A stretch of 23,936 nucleotides of DNA from an uncultured Rubrobacteraceae bacterium (GTDB lineage Bacteria > Actinomycetota > Rubrobacteria > Rubrobacterales > Rubrobacteraceae). Location: the NCBI GenBank assembly GCA_902806015.1, contig CADCUZ010000093.1, forward strand, positions 1 to 23,936, given 5' to 3'. This document shows, piece after piece, positions 1 to 7,343 of the stretch (positions within the stretch are counted from its first letter, which is position 1; every line of letters starts with the position of its first letter). The notes beneath the pieces are model-generated. The model was given only the letters and a program-made list of their open reading frames with translations. It made no database searches and had not been told where the DNA came from. The translations under genes were made by a program, and so were the position numbers.

Positions 1-1511
1 CCGAAGAGGGTGAGGTTGAGGTGGCGCCCGCGGGCGCTTATGTCCACGAGGGTGTCTTTGAGGCTGCTCGTTCTGGAGCCGGAGGGGGCGTACTTGTTGA
101 GCTCGTCGACGAAGATGACGAGCTTGTCCACGCCGAGGCGGCCCTGCTCGGCCATCTCCCAGACGCTGTTTATGACCTTGGTGACGACGAGGTCCTGGGG
201 GACTCCTGCTAGGTGCGAGATGTCCACGACGCGCATCTCGCGGTCCTCGAAGGGGCCGTCCACCTGCGGCGAATCGCCGTACTCGACCCGGCCGTGGACG
301 AGGAGGCCGGCGCATTTGCTCGGCAGGACGCCAAAGCGGTTACGAACCTTGGCTATGGTCGCCTGGTGGTGGCCGTTCCAGTAGGAGCCTTCGCTTTCCT
401 CGAAGTACTCGAAGGCCTCATCCACCTGCGCATGGAAGCCGCGCATGGTCCGGACCGGGACGGCCCGCAGGTGCTCGACGAAGCCCTTGAACTTGTCGTC
501 GTAGTCCGTCGGGTCGAAGATGCGCCCGGCGTGCGGGAGCACGTCCTCTAGGTCCCACACTATCGGATGGACGCAAGTGTCCTCGCCGCGGGCGTTGCGC
601 AGGGTGTTGAGGTCCTTGGTGCGGAGGTCGGCAGCGTGGACGAGGCCGCCGCCGCCGTCCTTGCCGAAGGCTAGCGGCGCGAAGATGCGCAGGTTCTCGA
701 ACGGCTTTATCTCGAGGCCCAAACACTCGTACATCTCGCGGTCCTCGCGGGGGAGGGCCCTCTGGTTGGCCTTCTTGTAGCGGTCGGCGAGCTCGGGGTC
801 CTCATCGGGGTCCACCTCGACGGGCTTGTCCAGGTAAAGGAGGTCCGCGCCCTTGACGTTGAACATGAGGGCGGCGACCTTTTTGTCCTTCACGGTCTGG
901 AAGGTGCTCGCGATGGTGAAGAGGGCATGGCTGGTCTTCGTGGAAAGGCCGCTCATGCCGGTGACGTTCAGGTGGCCGGCCTCGGGGCCCAAGAGGTAGT
1001 CGCCGTCCACGAAGAGGGGGGTGCGCTGGGGGCTACCGTTTATCTCGTTGCCGTTCTCGTGGAGGAGCATGGGTATCTTGTGCTCGGCGAAGTCATCCGT
1101 GCCGAGCGCGTACTCGATGGCCAGGTTCGTGGCGAAGAAGACGGGGCCCGTGCGGACCGGACGCTTGGACTTCTTCTTCTTGTGGCGGTGCTTGGTGGCG
1201 AGGACGCGGGCTCGGAAGACCAAGATCTCGACCCTCTCCGATAGTGCCTCCAGCGCGGGGTCTCCATCGTAAGCGTAGAAGTCGTCGAGGAAAGACTGGA
1301 GGTCCGAGTACCGACGCGGGTCGTCGAGGACGGCGACGGCGGTGGCGTCCTCGGCTTCGGCGGCGACGATGTGGCCGATGTCGAGTTTCTGGGCCGCGGG
1401 GGTCTCGGCGGCCCAGAAAAAGAACTCATGGGCGGTGGCGGGGCTGTCCTCGCTGGTTACGACGCGGCCGATCGGGCCGAGGTCCAGGTCGAGGAAGTGG
1501 TCGTGTAGCAT
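1..1511 (-). CDS. HerA-like DNA translocase/ATPase, 3' end beyond window
   Basis: The minus-strand frame is open from an ATG at 1511 to the left edge (504 residues visible, C-terminus missing). I read it as a HerA/FtsK-type P-loop ATPase, the motor that partners NurA nuclease in DNA end resection and in some phage-defence modules. The Walker B is clear (residues 464-476, LVIFVDELNKYAP), followed by an Arg-containing segment (SARGRHLNL, 492-500) of the kind that carries sensor or finger residues. The expected Walker A lies at 185-194 (GMSGLSTKTS). It keeps Lys-Thr-Ser but has Thr where the canonical GK glycine sits, plus one extra residue. Residues 107-118 form a very basic patch (KHRHKKKKSK). 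The start abuts the TAG of the nuclease gene with zero spacing and has GGAGG upstream, so translational coupling is likely. The family call rests on Walker B and the neighbour; the exact subfamily is unproven. Confidence 0.72.
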   Translation of the reverse strand, partial: MLHDHFLDLDLGPIGRVVTSEDSPATAHEFFFWAAETPAAQKLDIGHIVAAEAEDATAVAVLDDPRRYSDLQSFLDDFYAYDGDPALEALSERVEILVFRARVLATKHRHKKKKSKRPVRTGPVFFATNLAIEYALGTDDFAEHKIPMLLHENGNEINGSPQRTPLFVDGDYLLGPEAGHLNVTGMSGLSTKTSHALFTIASTFQTVKDKKVAALMFNVKGADLLYLDKPVEVDPDEDPELADRYKKANQRALPREDREMYECLGLEIKPFENLRIFAPLAFGKDGGGGLVHAADLRTKDLNTLRNARGEDTCVHPIVWDLEDVLPHAGRIFDPTDYDDKFKGFVEHLRAVPVRTMRGFHAQVDEAFEYFEESEGSYWNGHHQATIAKVRNRFGVLPSKCAGLLVHGRVEYGDSPQVDGPFEDREMRVVDISHLAGVPQDLVVTKVINSVWEMAEQGRLGVDKLVIFVDELNKYAPSGSRTSSLKDTLVDISARGRHLNLTLF

Positions 1512-2648
1512 CTAGCTTCCTCCGTCGGATGCAAGTTGGCGTTCGAGTCTGGAGTAGGCCCGCTCGGAGCCCTGCACGTGGGGTTTCAGTATTTTCTCGA
1601 CGTAATGGATGGGGTAGATCATGGCCGGCCACCTCGGGTCGGGCTTCGCCAGGGGCGCCCGCTCGGCGAGCACCCAGCGGCTGATCTCGTCCACCTGCTC
1701 CGGACGCGTGTCCCTCGAAGCCTCGATCCTCATCAACGAACCCAGGGCGTCCGCGCCCCGCTGCTGGGGCCACATCCTGAGATACCAGGAGGTACGCTGT
1801 TCGACGGGTCCCAGGTTCGTCTGCCAGCCGGGAACGAAGCTCGTCGTCCGCTTCCCGGCTTCGAGGTCGAGCAGCACGCCGACCTCTTCGCCACGGAACT
1901 CCGGGCGGGCGACGGTCTTGATAATCCCTACGACCCGACGGTTTGCCTCCCTTATGTCCCGGAGCTGGCCGTCCACGGCGATCCAACCCAGCTCGTCTTC
2001 GAGCGCCCGGTCATCGCCCTCCCACTGCCGGAGCATCTCGCCCTCTAGCCGCTCCCGCAAGCTCCGCGCCCGGCCGTAGGCCATCGCTTTCATCCCCACG
2101 TAGTCGGCCGGGTCCACGAGCGGCGCGTACTCCGTCGAGTCGAGGACGAGGTCCGACGCCTCCATCACCTCCTCGTGCCCGAGCGCCGCGAGACCCTCCC
2201 GGGCCAGCAGGCCGTGGAAGGCGTCCACTTTCTCGTCAACCCCGAGCGGCAGGATGATGGCCCGCACCACGGCGGGCGGGACCTCGAACGGCATCCGCGA
2301 GAACCGGCGGTCGCAGCGGTTGACGATGGCGGCGGCGACCGTGGTGGCGACTATGGGGACGGGGCCGATGCGCCCGACCTCGTGCGTGGACTGCACCCCG
2401 TCGAGAAAGTAGCAGAGCCTAGAAACACCGTCGGATTCGCCGGGATCCACCGCCCGCGGCTTGCCCTCCAGATGCCTCGGCCCCCCAGCGGAGGCGCCGC
2501 CGTTCTCGGAAGCCCGGAGGGAGAGCTCTTGCATCTCCATGTCGCAGGTTCCGGCGCCAGCGGTCACATGGATGCCCCTGCGCCCGGCGTCGCCCAGCGC
2601 CTGGCTTATCCTTGCGACGAAATCCTTGGAACCGCTCCCCGCCAGCAT
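1512..2648 (-). CDS. NurA-domain nuclease
   Basis: A 378-aa protein read as a NurA-type single-strand exo/endonuclease that would resect DNA ends with the HerA motor encoded immediately downstream. Visible NurA hallmarks are a first acidic motif YFLDG (Asp83) after a variable N-terminus, a second acidic motif WIAVDG (Asp226) followed by VVGIIKT, a SWYLRM strand near 287-292, and a C-terminal YPIHYVEKILKPH (His348) matching the conserved late His. Glu204 is a plausible further metal ligand. The N-terminal ~75 residues are Gly/Ser-rich and not recognisable. The ATG at 2648 has no good Shine-Dalgarno sequence, but TATACT ends 7 nt before it, so leaderless initiation is likely. Although it follows the 2690-3277 gene by 41 bp, the nurA-herA pair may therefore be transcribed separately. 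NurA is often divergent, so the call depends partly on the herA partner. Confidence 0.7.
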   Translation of the reverse strand: MLAGSGSKDFVARISQALGDAGRRGIHVTAGAGTCDMEMQELSLRASENGGASAGGPRHLEGKPRAVDPGESDGVSRLCYFLDGVQSTHEVGRIGPVPIVATTVAAAIVNRCDRRFSRMPFEVPPAVVRAIILPLGVDEKVDAFHGLLAREGLAALGHEEVMEASDLVLDSTEYAPLVDPADYVGMKAMAYGRARSLRERLEGEMLRQWEGDDRALEDELGWIAVDGQLRDIREANRRVVGIIKTVARPEFRGEEVGVLLDLEAGKRTTSFVPGWQTNLGPVEQRTSWYLRMWPQQRGADALGSLMRIEASRDTRPEQVDEISRWVLAERAPLAKPDPRWPAMIYPIHYVEKILKPHVQGSERAYSRLERQLASDGGS

Positions 2649-2655
2649 AGCCGGA

Positions 2656-2661
2656 AGTATA
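2656..2661 (-). promoter_or_regulatory. Candidate leaderless -10 element (TATACT) for nurA-herA
   Basis: TATACT on the minus strand is followed by 7 nt and the ATG at 2648, placing the predicted transcription start at or next to the start codon. No convincing -35 is visible at 17-18 bp. Nothing resembling a ribosome-binding site lies in between, which fits leaderless translation. Confidence 0.4.
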
Positions 2662-2689
2662 CGCGGGAGGCCAGCCGAAGACTAACCGC

Positions 2690-3277
2690 CTAACCCTGAT
2701 CCTCCGCATCAGGTTCAGAGACCACCGGCTCGAACTGCCGCTCCGCCAGGCCGACGGCCGTCCGGAAGCTCCGGCGTTTTTGCGGCGTGCCGGCGTAGGC
2801 GTCGCGGGCCATCTTGAGGATCTTTTTGGCCTCGCCGCGCTGGCGCTCTGCGTTAGGGATCTCCTTTGAGAAGTCGTAGACGAGGTCGCCGTCCTCCTCG
2901 TGGTAGAAGTGGAAGAACATGTCCTTCTGCCGCCCGAGCCCAGAAAGGGCGGCGTCGCCCGAGACCTGGCTGACGTCCAGCAGGGTCGCCGCAGAGAAGG
3001 GTTCGCCGTCGGCCGGGTAGACGGTGAAGGCCAGGCGCACGACGGGGCCGTAGAATGTCTTATAGAACTCCAGCTGGCGCACGATACGGGCCGGTCCCCT
3101 GATGACGTCGATCTCCGCCCGCGAAGCCGCCACCACCACGTGCCCCCTCGGCGGCCTCATGGACTCCCGTCCCTGCGTCGACACCATGCGCGCCTGCGCC
3201 CCGCGATCGAGCACAGCCGAGGCCAGGCTCCGCCGGACGCGCTCTGGGAGGTCGAGCCCCCCGCTCTTCTCCGTCAA
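2690..3277 (-). CDS. Hypothetical protein, 195 aa
   Basis: I chose the TTG at 3277, which overlaps the upstream M20 peptidase stop as TTGA and has GGGGA about 10 nt upstream. The frame stays open further 5', but that part is antisense-frame noise inside the peptidase gene. A GTG near 3183 is an alternative start. The protein is soluble, with no signal peptide or TM segment. The middle (about 50-130) looks like mixed beta strands: HVVVAASRAEIDVIRG, then VVRLAFTVYPADG, then DMFFHFYHEEDG. The C-terminal ~60 residues are basic and probably helical (AERQRGEAKKILKMARDAY). I recognise no domain or catalytic motif. The overlap with the peptidase implies co-translation. Being upstream of nurA-herA makes an accessory role possible but unproven. 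Confidence 0.65.
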   Translation of the reverse strand: MTEKSGGLDLPERVRRSLASAVLDRGAQARMVSTQGRESMRPPRGHVVVAASRAEIDVIRGPARIVRQLEFYKTFYGPVVRLAFTVYPADGEPFSAATLLDVSQVSGDAALSGLGRQKDMFFHFYHEEDGDLVYDFSKEIPNAERQRGEAKKILKMARDAYAGTPQKRRSFRTAVGLAERQFEPVVSEPDAEDQG

Positions 3278-4638
3278 GGCGTAACCGATTCCCCGCCGAA
3301 ACGTTCGAAGAAGCGGGCAAAGTAGCCGACGGCCTCGAAGTAGTCGTCGAGGCGGACCGACTCGTTGGGTGAGTGGATGCGGCTCCCCGCGTTCGCCACG
3401 TTGCCGGCCATGATGGTGGGTATCCCGAGTTCCGTCGCGAAGAGCGAGGTCGGGCCGCTCCCCCCGATGGTCGGGAAGACCACCGCGTCGTCGCGCCCGA
3501 GGTCCTCCCAGGCCCCGACGGCCGTCCGAACCACGGGCGAATCGACGGGCGTCTTGGCCGCCTCGACCCCGTGCAGGTCGACCACCTCGACGTCGTCGAA
3601 GCCTCGCCGGTCGAGGTGGTCGCGCAGGAGTTCCAGCACGGGGCCGGGGTTCTGGCCCATCACGAGCCGGAAGTCCATCTTCACGAACGCCTCGGACGGG
3701 ACGATGGTCTTCGAGCCGGGCCCGGTGTAGCCGGCCTGGATGCCGGCGATGTTCGCCGTCGGGCGCAGGAGCATCTCCTTCAGGGCGGCCTCGCCGGTGA
3801 GTTTCCTGTCCAGGGCTTCGACGCCCCACAGCTTTCTCAGGGCGTCGTCGTCGAAGGGAATCTTCCCCATCGCTTCGAGTTCCTTATCCGTCGGGGGTTC
3901 TATAAGCTCCTCAAAGCCGTCGAGCGTGATCTCCCCGCTTTCGTCTTTGATGGTCCTCAGGGCCTGCACGAGCCGCCACACCGGGTTGGGCGCGACGCCG
4001 CCATACATGCTGTGCAGGTCGTGGGAGGCGCCCCTGGCCCGTAGCTCGACGTAGGCCATCCCCTTCGTGCCGCACTCGATGCTGGGCCGTCCGGCCTCGT
4101 CCTTCATCGAGCCCTCCCACAGGCAGGCGTCGGCCGTGAGAAGCATCTTGTTCGCGCGGACGAACGCCGCCAGGTTCGGGCTGCCTACCTCCTCCTCGCC
4201 CTCGATGAGGAACTTGAGCTTGAAGGGGAGCGGACCGTGCTCTTCTATATATAGGCGCAGGGCCTGGATGCGAGCGAGGACGTCGCCCTTATCGTCGGCG
4301 ACGCCACGGGCGTAGAGGGAGCCGTCGCGAACCGTGGGCTCGAACGGGTCGCTCTCCCAGAGGTCCAGCGGCTCCGGCGGCTGCACGTCGTAGTGGCCGT
4401 AGGAGAGGAGCGTGCGGTCCCCGGCGCCGATCTCGGCATAGACGACCGGGTGGCCCTCCGTTTCTAGGATGCGGGCGTCGGCGCCCGCATCGCGCAGCTT
4501 GTCCGCCACCCATCGCGCGCACGCCCGAAAGCCTCCGTTATCGTCCTTCCGGGCGGAAATCGAGGGCATCCTGAGGAACGCTTCTAGTTCCCCCAACAGA
4601 GCGTCCTTCGACTCTTCTATCCGTCTCTTCGTCTCCAT
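3274..4638 (-). CDS. M20 family metallopeptidase (dipeptidase-like)
   Basis: A 454-aa di-zinc peptidase of the M20/ArgE/DapE/CNDP class, expected to cleave dipeptides or N-acyl amino acids in the cytoplasm. Motifs run in order: YGHYDVQP (His82, Asp84), GVADDKGD (bridging Asp near 115), EGEEEVGS (Glu148 catalytic base, Glu149 ligand), the dimerisation domain, and a C-terminal HSPNES with the last zinc His. The ATG at 4638 is preferred over an in-frame upstream start because GGAGGA sits 5 nt before it. A small inverted repeat (CCTGC-4 nt-GCAGG, 4656-4669) lies in the 5' region. The stop overlaps the TTG of the next gene. Length matches the dipeptidase branch (about 450-470 aa). Substrate cannot be told from sequence. 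Confidence 0.92.
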   Translation of the reverse strand: METKRRIEESKDALLGELEAFLRMPSISARKDDNGGFRACARWVADKLRDAGADARILETEGHPVVYAEIGAGDRTLLSYGHYDVQPPEPLDLWESDPFEPTVRDGSLYARGVADDKGDVLARIQALRLYIEEHGPLPFKLKFLIEGEEEVGSPNLAAFVRANKMLLTADACLWEGSMKDEAGRPSIECGTKGMAYVELRARGASHDLHSMYGGVAPNPVWRLVQALRTIKDESGEITLDGFEELIEPPTDKELEAMGKIPFDDDALRKLWGVEALDRKLTGEAALKEMLLRPTANIAGIQAGYTGPGSKTIVPSEAFVKMDFRLVMGQNPGPVLELLRDHLDRRGFDDVEVVDLHGVEAAKTPVDSPVVRTAVGAWEDLGRDDAVVFPTIGGSGPTSLFATELGIPTIMAGNVANAGSRIHSPNESVRLDDYFEAVGYFARFFERFGGESVTP

Positions 4639-4726
4639 GGAGATCCTCCGTCTGGCCTGCACGGGCAGGTTAGCATCTGGGTGGGTTCGCGCCATGCGGG
4701 GCGTGGTCCGGTCCGGGGGCTGCTGC

Positions 4727-4732
4727 TATATT
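4727..4732 (+). promoter_or_regulatory. Candidate -10 (TATATT) for the 4750 gene
   Basis: TATATT in a GC-rich divergent intergenic region is followed by GGAGG (4738-4742) and the TTG start at 4750. A -35 is not obvious. Confidence 0.35.
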
Positions 4733-4749
4733 GGGGCCGGAGGTCGACC

Positions 4750-5277
4750 TTGGAGCAGAAGCCGGATCGCGAGCTAGATAAGAGGCGGGAGCGGCACGCC
4801 CGCCGGGGCTCGGACTCCGACGATCTCTGGAACGGCCTCGGCATAGACATCGGGGGCATGAGCCCGAAGGCGCAGGCCGTAACCGGCGTGGTCACGGGGG
4901 GCCTGATCTTGCTCTCCGCGGCGCTGCTTATAGCGTTCACCCATTTCTGGTGGCTGATCTTCGTCTTCGGGTGGGCGGTCTTTCCGGCTTTCGGCGTGTT
5001 CGCCAGGGGGGTGGCCGGGCTTGTTGAGACCCGCTCGGAGCCGCTGCCGAAAAACGCCAAGGAACGCGAGTTGCTCTCCGTGCTGCGCGAGCACCAGGAG
5101 ATAACGCCTACCCAAGCCGCTATAGAGACCTCGTTGACCGTGGAGGAGGCGGACGGGATGCTCAAGGAGCTCGCCGCGAAGGGTCACCTCGACGTGCGGG
5201 TGCGGGGGGGCGGCATCTTCTACGGTCTTTGGCAGGCCGAGGACGCCGAACAGCGCGGGCTCGAAGAGGGTGGTTAG
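4750..5277 (+). CDS. Two-TM membrane protein with winged-helix-like C-terminal domain
   Basis: The TTG at 4750 has GGAGG six nt upstream and is a better start than the in-frame GTG at 4681, giving 175 aa. Residues 1-25 are highly charged. Two hydrophobic segments (about 43-62 and 66-88) are joined by a very short turn and resemble a 2TM module. Residues 104-160 (NAKERELLSVL... TPTQAAIETSLTVEEADGMLKELAAKGHLDV) read like a winged helix: helix, recognition-type helix, then a Gly-rich wing (VRGGGIFYGLW). Both domains should face the cytoplasm. It is divergent from the M20 operon. Function is unknown; a membrane-tethered regulator is possible, but the winged-helix fold is also used for protein-protein contacts. 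Confidence 0.75.
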   Translation: MEQKPDRELDKRRERHARRGSDSDDLWNGLGIDIGGMSPKAQAVTGVVTGGLILLSAALLIAFTHFWWLIFVFGWAVFPAFGVFARGVAGLVETRSEPLPKNAKERELLSVLREHQEITPTQAAIETSLTVEEADGMLKELAAKGHLDVRVRGGGIFYGLWQAEDAEQRGLEEGG

Positions 5278-5287
5278 GTGTCGTGGC

Positions 5288-5297
5288 GGGGGGGGGG
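5288..5297 (+). repeat. Ten-G homopolymer tract upstream of the 5369 gene
   Basis: Ten consecutive G, the longest homopolymer I see in the window. It sits just 5' of a TATCAT box (5303-5308), where a promoter spacer would lie. Confidence 0.8.
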
Positions 5298-5335
5298 CGT
5301 GTTATCATTCGGGGCCCGGGAGGAGGTTTCGGCGC

Positions 5336-5353
5336 GTGAGATCGAGAGCTTAG
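5336..5353 (+). other. Five-codon mini-ORF with strong Shine-Dalgarno sequence
   Basis: GGAGGAGG (5319-5326) stands 9 nt before GTG at 5336, which opens MRSRA and hits TAG at 5351. The frame is the same as that of the 5369 gene, whose own ATG has no Shine-Dalgarno sequence. This could be a leader peptide, or a 5' extension interrupted by a nonsense mutation. Confidence 0.3.
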
Positions 5354-5368
5354 GGTAAACACGTTTTT

Positions 5369-6103
5369 ATGGAAGAGCGCAGGATACCGGAGACGCTCGA
5401 AGAAGCCTACAGGCTGCGGGATTCGGCGGGCTCTTTGCAGGAGAGGGACTTCTACCAGGAGCAGGTCTACCTGCTCCGGCGCGAGGAGTACCGTTCGCGC
5501 GGCATCCGGACGGAGATCTCCGCCCGCCGCCGCGAGCGCCAGAGCGCCCTGGAATTCTCTCGCGAGATGTTCTTCCTGGAGGTCACGGAGATCTCGGGGC
5601 GGCGCTCCGAGAGCCGCGAGGCCCGCGCCGCCCAGCACGAGGCCCGCCACTACGCCACACGCCTCGACACCCACGCCTTCTTGAAGCAGCTCGCCTCGCC
5701 GCACTCTGGCGCCGTCGAGTTGTACCGGCGCAACTACCTGGAGCTCCTGAGGATGGGCAAGCCCCCGGCCGAGGCGTACTACCTCTCGCGGGTCATAGGC
5801 CTCGCGGGGGAAGGGGAGTTCCGGCGGGCCGTGGAGAGCGTGCGGGAGTCGGGCTACCCGACCAAGGGGCGGCTCGCCTACGCGGTCGAGAAGACCGCCA
5901 TACAGATAAAGGACCTGCCGGGTGGCATGATCCTGATCCTGCTCACCTTCTTCGCTGCGCTCTTCGCCTTCGTCTGGGCGGCGAAGACCTTGGACCAGGC
6001 GAATACCATCTTCTTCGTTGCTTTGGGATTGATCGCGGCCGGCGCCCTGATGTTGATCTCGGCCATTTTTATCGTTACCTTTATCCGGGCGATAAACAAG
6101 TAG
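5369..6103 (+). CDS. Hypothetical protein with C-terminal two-TM hairpin, 244 aa
   Basis: No family is recognised. Residues 1-100 are strongly charged and helical (many Glu/Arg), probably coiled coil. Residues 100-180 form a second soluble helical part (FLKQLASPHSGAVELYRRNYLELLRMGKPPAEAYYLSRVIGL). Two TM helices follow at about 186-205 and 213-238, ending in a short basic tail. The topology suggests a large cytoplasmic helical domain anchored by a hairpin. The ATG at 5369 is the first start after an in-frame TAG and lacks a Shine-Dalgarno sequence. A perfect 7-bp stem-loop starts 3 nt after the stop. The 2TM arrangement echoes the preceding gene, and the two may be functionally linked, though this is only contextual. 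Confidence 0.75.
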   Translation: MEERRIPETLEEAYRLRDSAGSLQERDFYQEQVYLLRREEYRSRGIRTEISARRRERQSALEFSREMFFLEVTEISGRRSESREARAAQHEARHYATRLDTHAFLKQLASPHSGAVELYRRNYLELLRMGKPPAEAYYLSRVIGLAGEGEFRRAVESVRESGYPTKGRLAYAVEKTAIQIKDLPGGMILILLTFFAALFAFVWAAKTLDQANTIFFVALGLIAAGALMLISAIFIVTFIRAINK

Positions 6104-6105
6104 CC

Positions 6106-6123
6106 CCGGCGCCCCCGCGCCGG
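6106..6123 (+). other. GC-rich stem-loop after the 5369 gene
   Basis: CCGGCGC-CCCC-GCGCCGG, a perfect 7-bp stem. There is no U-tract, so it is at best a weak or Rho-assisted terminator or an mRNA 3' stabiliser. Confidence 0.4.
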
Positions 6124-6306
6124 ATTACGAGGGGGATAGGGATCTACGCGCCGCCGCCCAGACCGGATCCGCCCAAGGAGACGGGGCTCTCCCGCCGCGA
6201 GCGGGGGCAACGCCGCAAGCAACTGAAGAAAACCCGCCAACGGGTCTCCAGACGAAGCCTGCTCCTGATTTTTCCCGTCGCCGTACTCCTGGCCGGGCTG
6301 CTCTTC

Positions 6307-7239
6307 TTGCTGGCCTCAACGGGCGAGGATCCCGTCACCCGCGCCCAGGCCCCCGTCGCCGAACCCCGCCTCCAGCCGCCGGCCGCGACCGAGTCCGCCG
6401 GGGAAGGGTCGGGCTCCGACTCCCGGGCCGAGACCCGATCCAACACGCAAGCCGGGATCTCCGCTGCGGAGAAGGTGCAGTTGCGAGAGAGGCTAGAGCG
6501 GATGGCCGAGGCATACCCGGGCAGGTACGGGGTCGTGGTCTTCGACCCGTCCACCGGCCAGACCGTCTCGATCGAACCAGACGGGCGCTTCCTGGCCGCG
6601 AGCCTCAACAAGCTTCCGGTCCTCATGGCGCTCTACCGGGCGGCGGCGGCCGGCGAGGTGGACCTGGACGATGAGATCTCCATGCAGGCCTCCGACGTGC
6701 AGGCCTACGGCACCGGTTCCCTGTACACAAAGCCCGTCGGTTACACCATGACTTTGCGCGAGTGCGCGACCTTCCTCATCGAGGAGAGCGACAACACAGC
6801 CTGGAAGATGCTCGACCGCTACCTGGGCCGGAACTACATCCGCTCCGAGCTCCAGCGCGTGGGCGCCCGCTCGACGGAGTACTGGATCCCGAACACCACC
6901 ACCCCTAACGAGGTCCTGCTTATGCTGCAGAAGATCTCGGACCCCTCCTACACGAGCCCCGAGCTCTCCTCCGAGATGCTGGGCCTGATGACGAACACCG
7001 ACTTCGAGGACCGCCTGCCCCAACCCCTCCCGGAGGGCGCGAAGGTCGCTCACAAGATCGGCTCCTACGGCGCCACCTTCGGCGACGCCGGCCTGGTCTT
7101 CCCGAACGGCTCCCGCCGGACGCAGGACGCCTACTTTATAGTGGTGATGGTGGAAGGGACCGGGGAGGGTACCGCCCGCGCCGCCATGCAGGGGATGTCC
7201 CTCGCGAGCTACCGCACGTTTACGGGAGCCGGTCCCTAA
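6307..7239 (+). CDS. Membrane-anchored serine hydrolase, class A beta-lactamase/PBP-like
   Basis: Residues are numbered from the TTG at 6307, the first conventional start in frame. The catalytic domain shows SxxK (SLNK, 99-102), SDN (161-163) and KIG (250-252, in place of KTG). There is no obvious ExxLN omega-loop motif. This suits the beta-lactamase2-type serine hydrolase or D,D-peptidase-like group acting on the cell wall outside the membrane better than a true antibiotic-degrading enzyme. The frame continues open upstream to before 6124. It encodes a basic stretch (RRERGQRRKQLKKTRQR) and then a hydrophobic anchor (SLLLIFPVAVLLAGLLFLLAS), so the true N-terminus is almost certainly 5' of 6307. 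No ATG, GTG or TTG exists there; a CTG at 6223 or an ATT/ATC start after AGGGGG are options. A Pro/Ala/Ser-rich linker (about 10-50) separates anchor from domain. Confidence 0.82.
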   Translation: MLASTGEDPVTRAQAPVAEPRLQPPAATESAGEGSGSDSRAETRSNTQAGISAAEKVQLRERLERMAEAYPGRYGVVVFDPSTGQTVSIEPDGRFLAASLNKLPVLMALYRAAAAGEVDLDDEISMQASDVQAYGTGSLYTKPVGYTMTLRECATFLIEESDNTAWKMLDRYLGRNYIRSELQRVGARSTEYWIPNTTTPNEVLLMLQKISDPSYTSPELSSEMLGLMTNTDFEDRLPQPLPEGAKVAHKIGSYGATFGDAGLVFPNGSRRTQDAYFIVVMVEGTGEGTARAAMQGMSLASYRTFTGAGP

Positions 7240-7254
7240 GGAGCCGGTCCCTAA
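7225..7254 (+). repeat. 15-bp tandem duplication across the stop codon
   Basis: GGAGCCGGTCCCTAA occurs twice head to tail. The first copy holds the stop of the serine hydrolase gene and the second lies just after it, so the stop codon is duplicated. Confidence 0.9.
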
Positions 7255-7343
7255 GTTCCCGGCTTGTGTCGGTTCGTACCGGGACTGCCGCGCGGATCGG
7301 TTGACATGTGGGTCGGAGCTTTGCAGAGCAGGGGGATTTTCGC

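Noticed and set aside
2690..3829. Long 379-aa version of the gene ending at 2690
   Set aside because: Its first ~180 residues are out-of-frame translation of the M20 peptidase gene, with Arg/Gly-rich noise; the TTG overlapping the peptidase stop is the sensible start.
6307..7239. True class A antibiotic-resistance beta-lactamase
   Set aside because: SxxK and SDN are present, but the omega-loop ExxLN is not seen and KTG is KIG; a general serine hydrolase/PBP-like role is safer.
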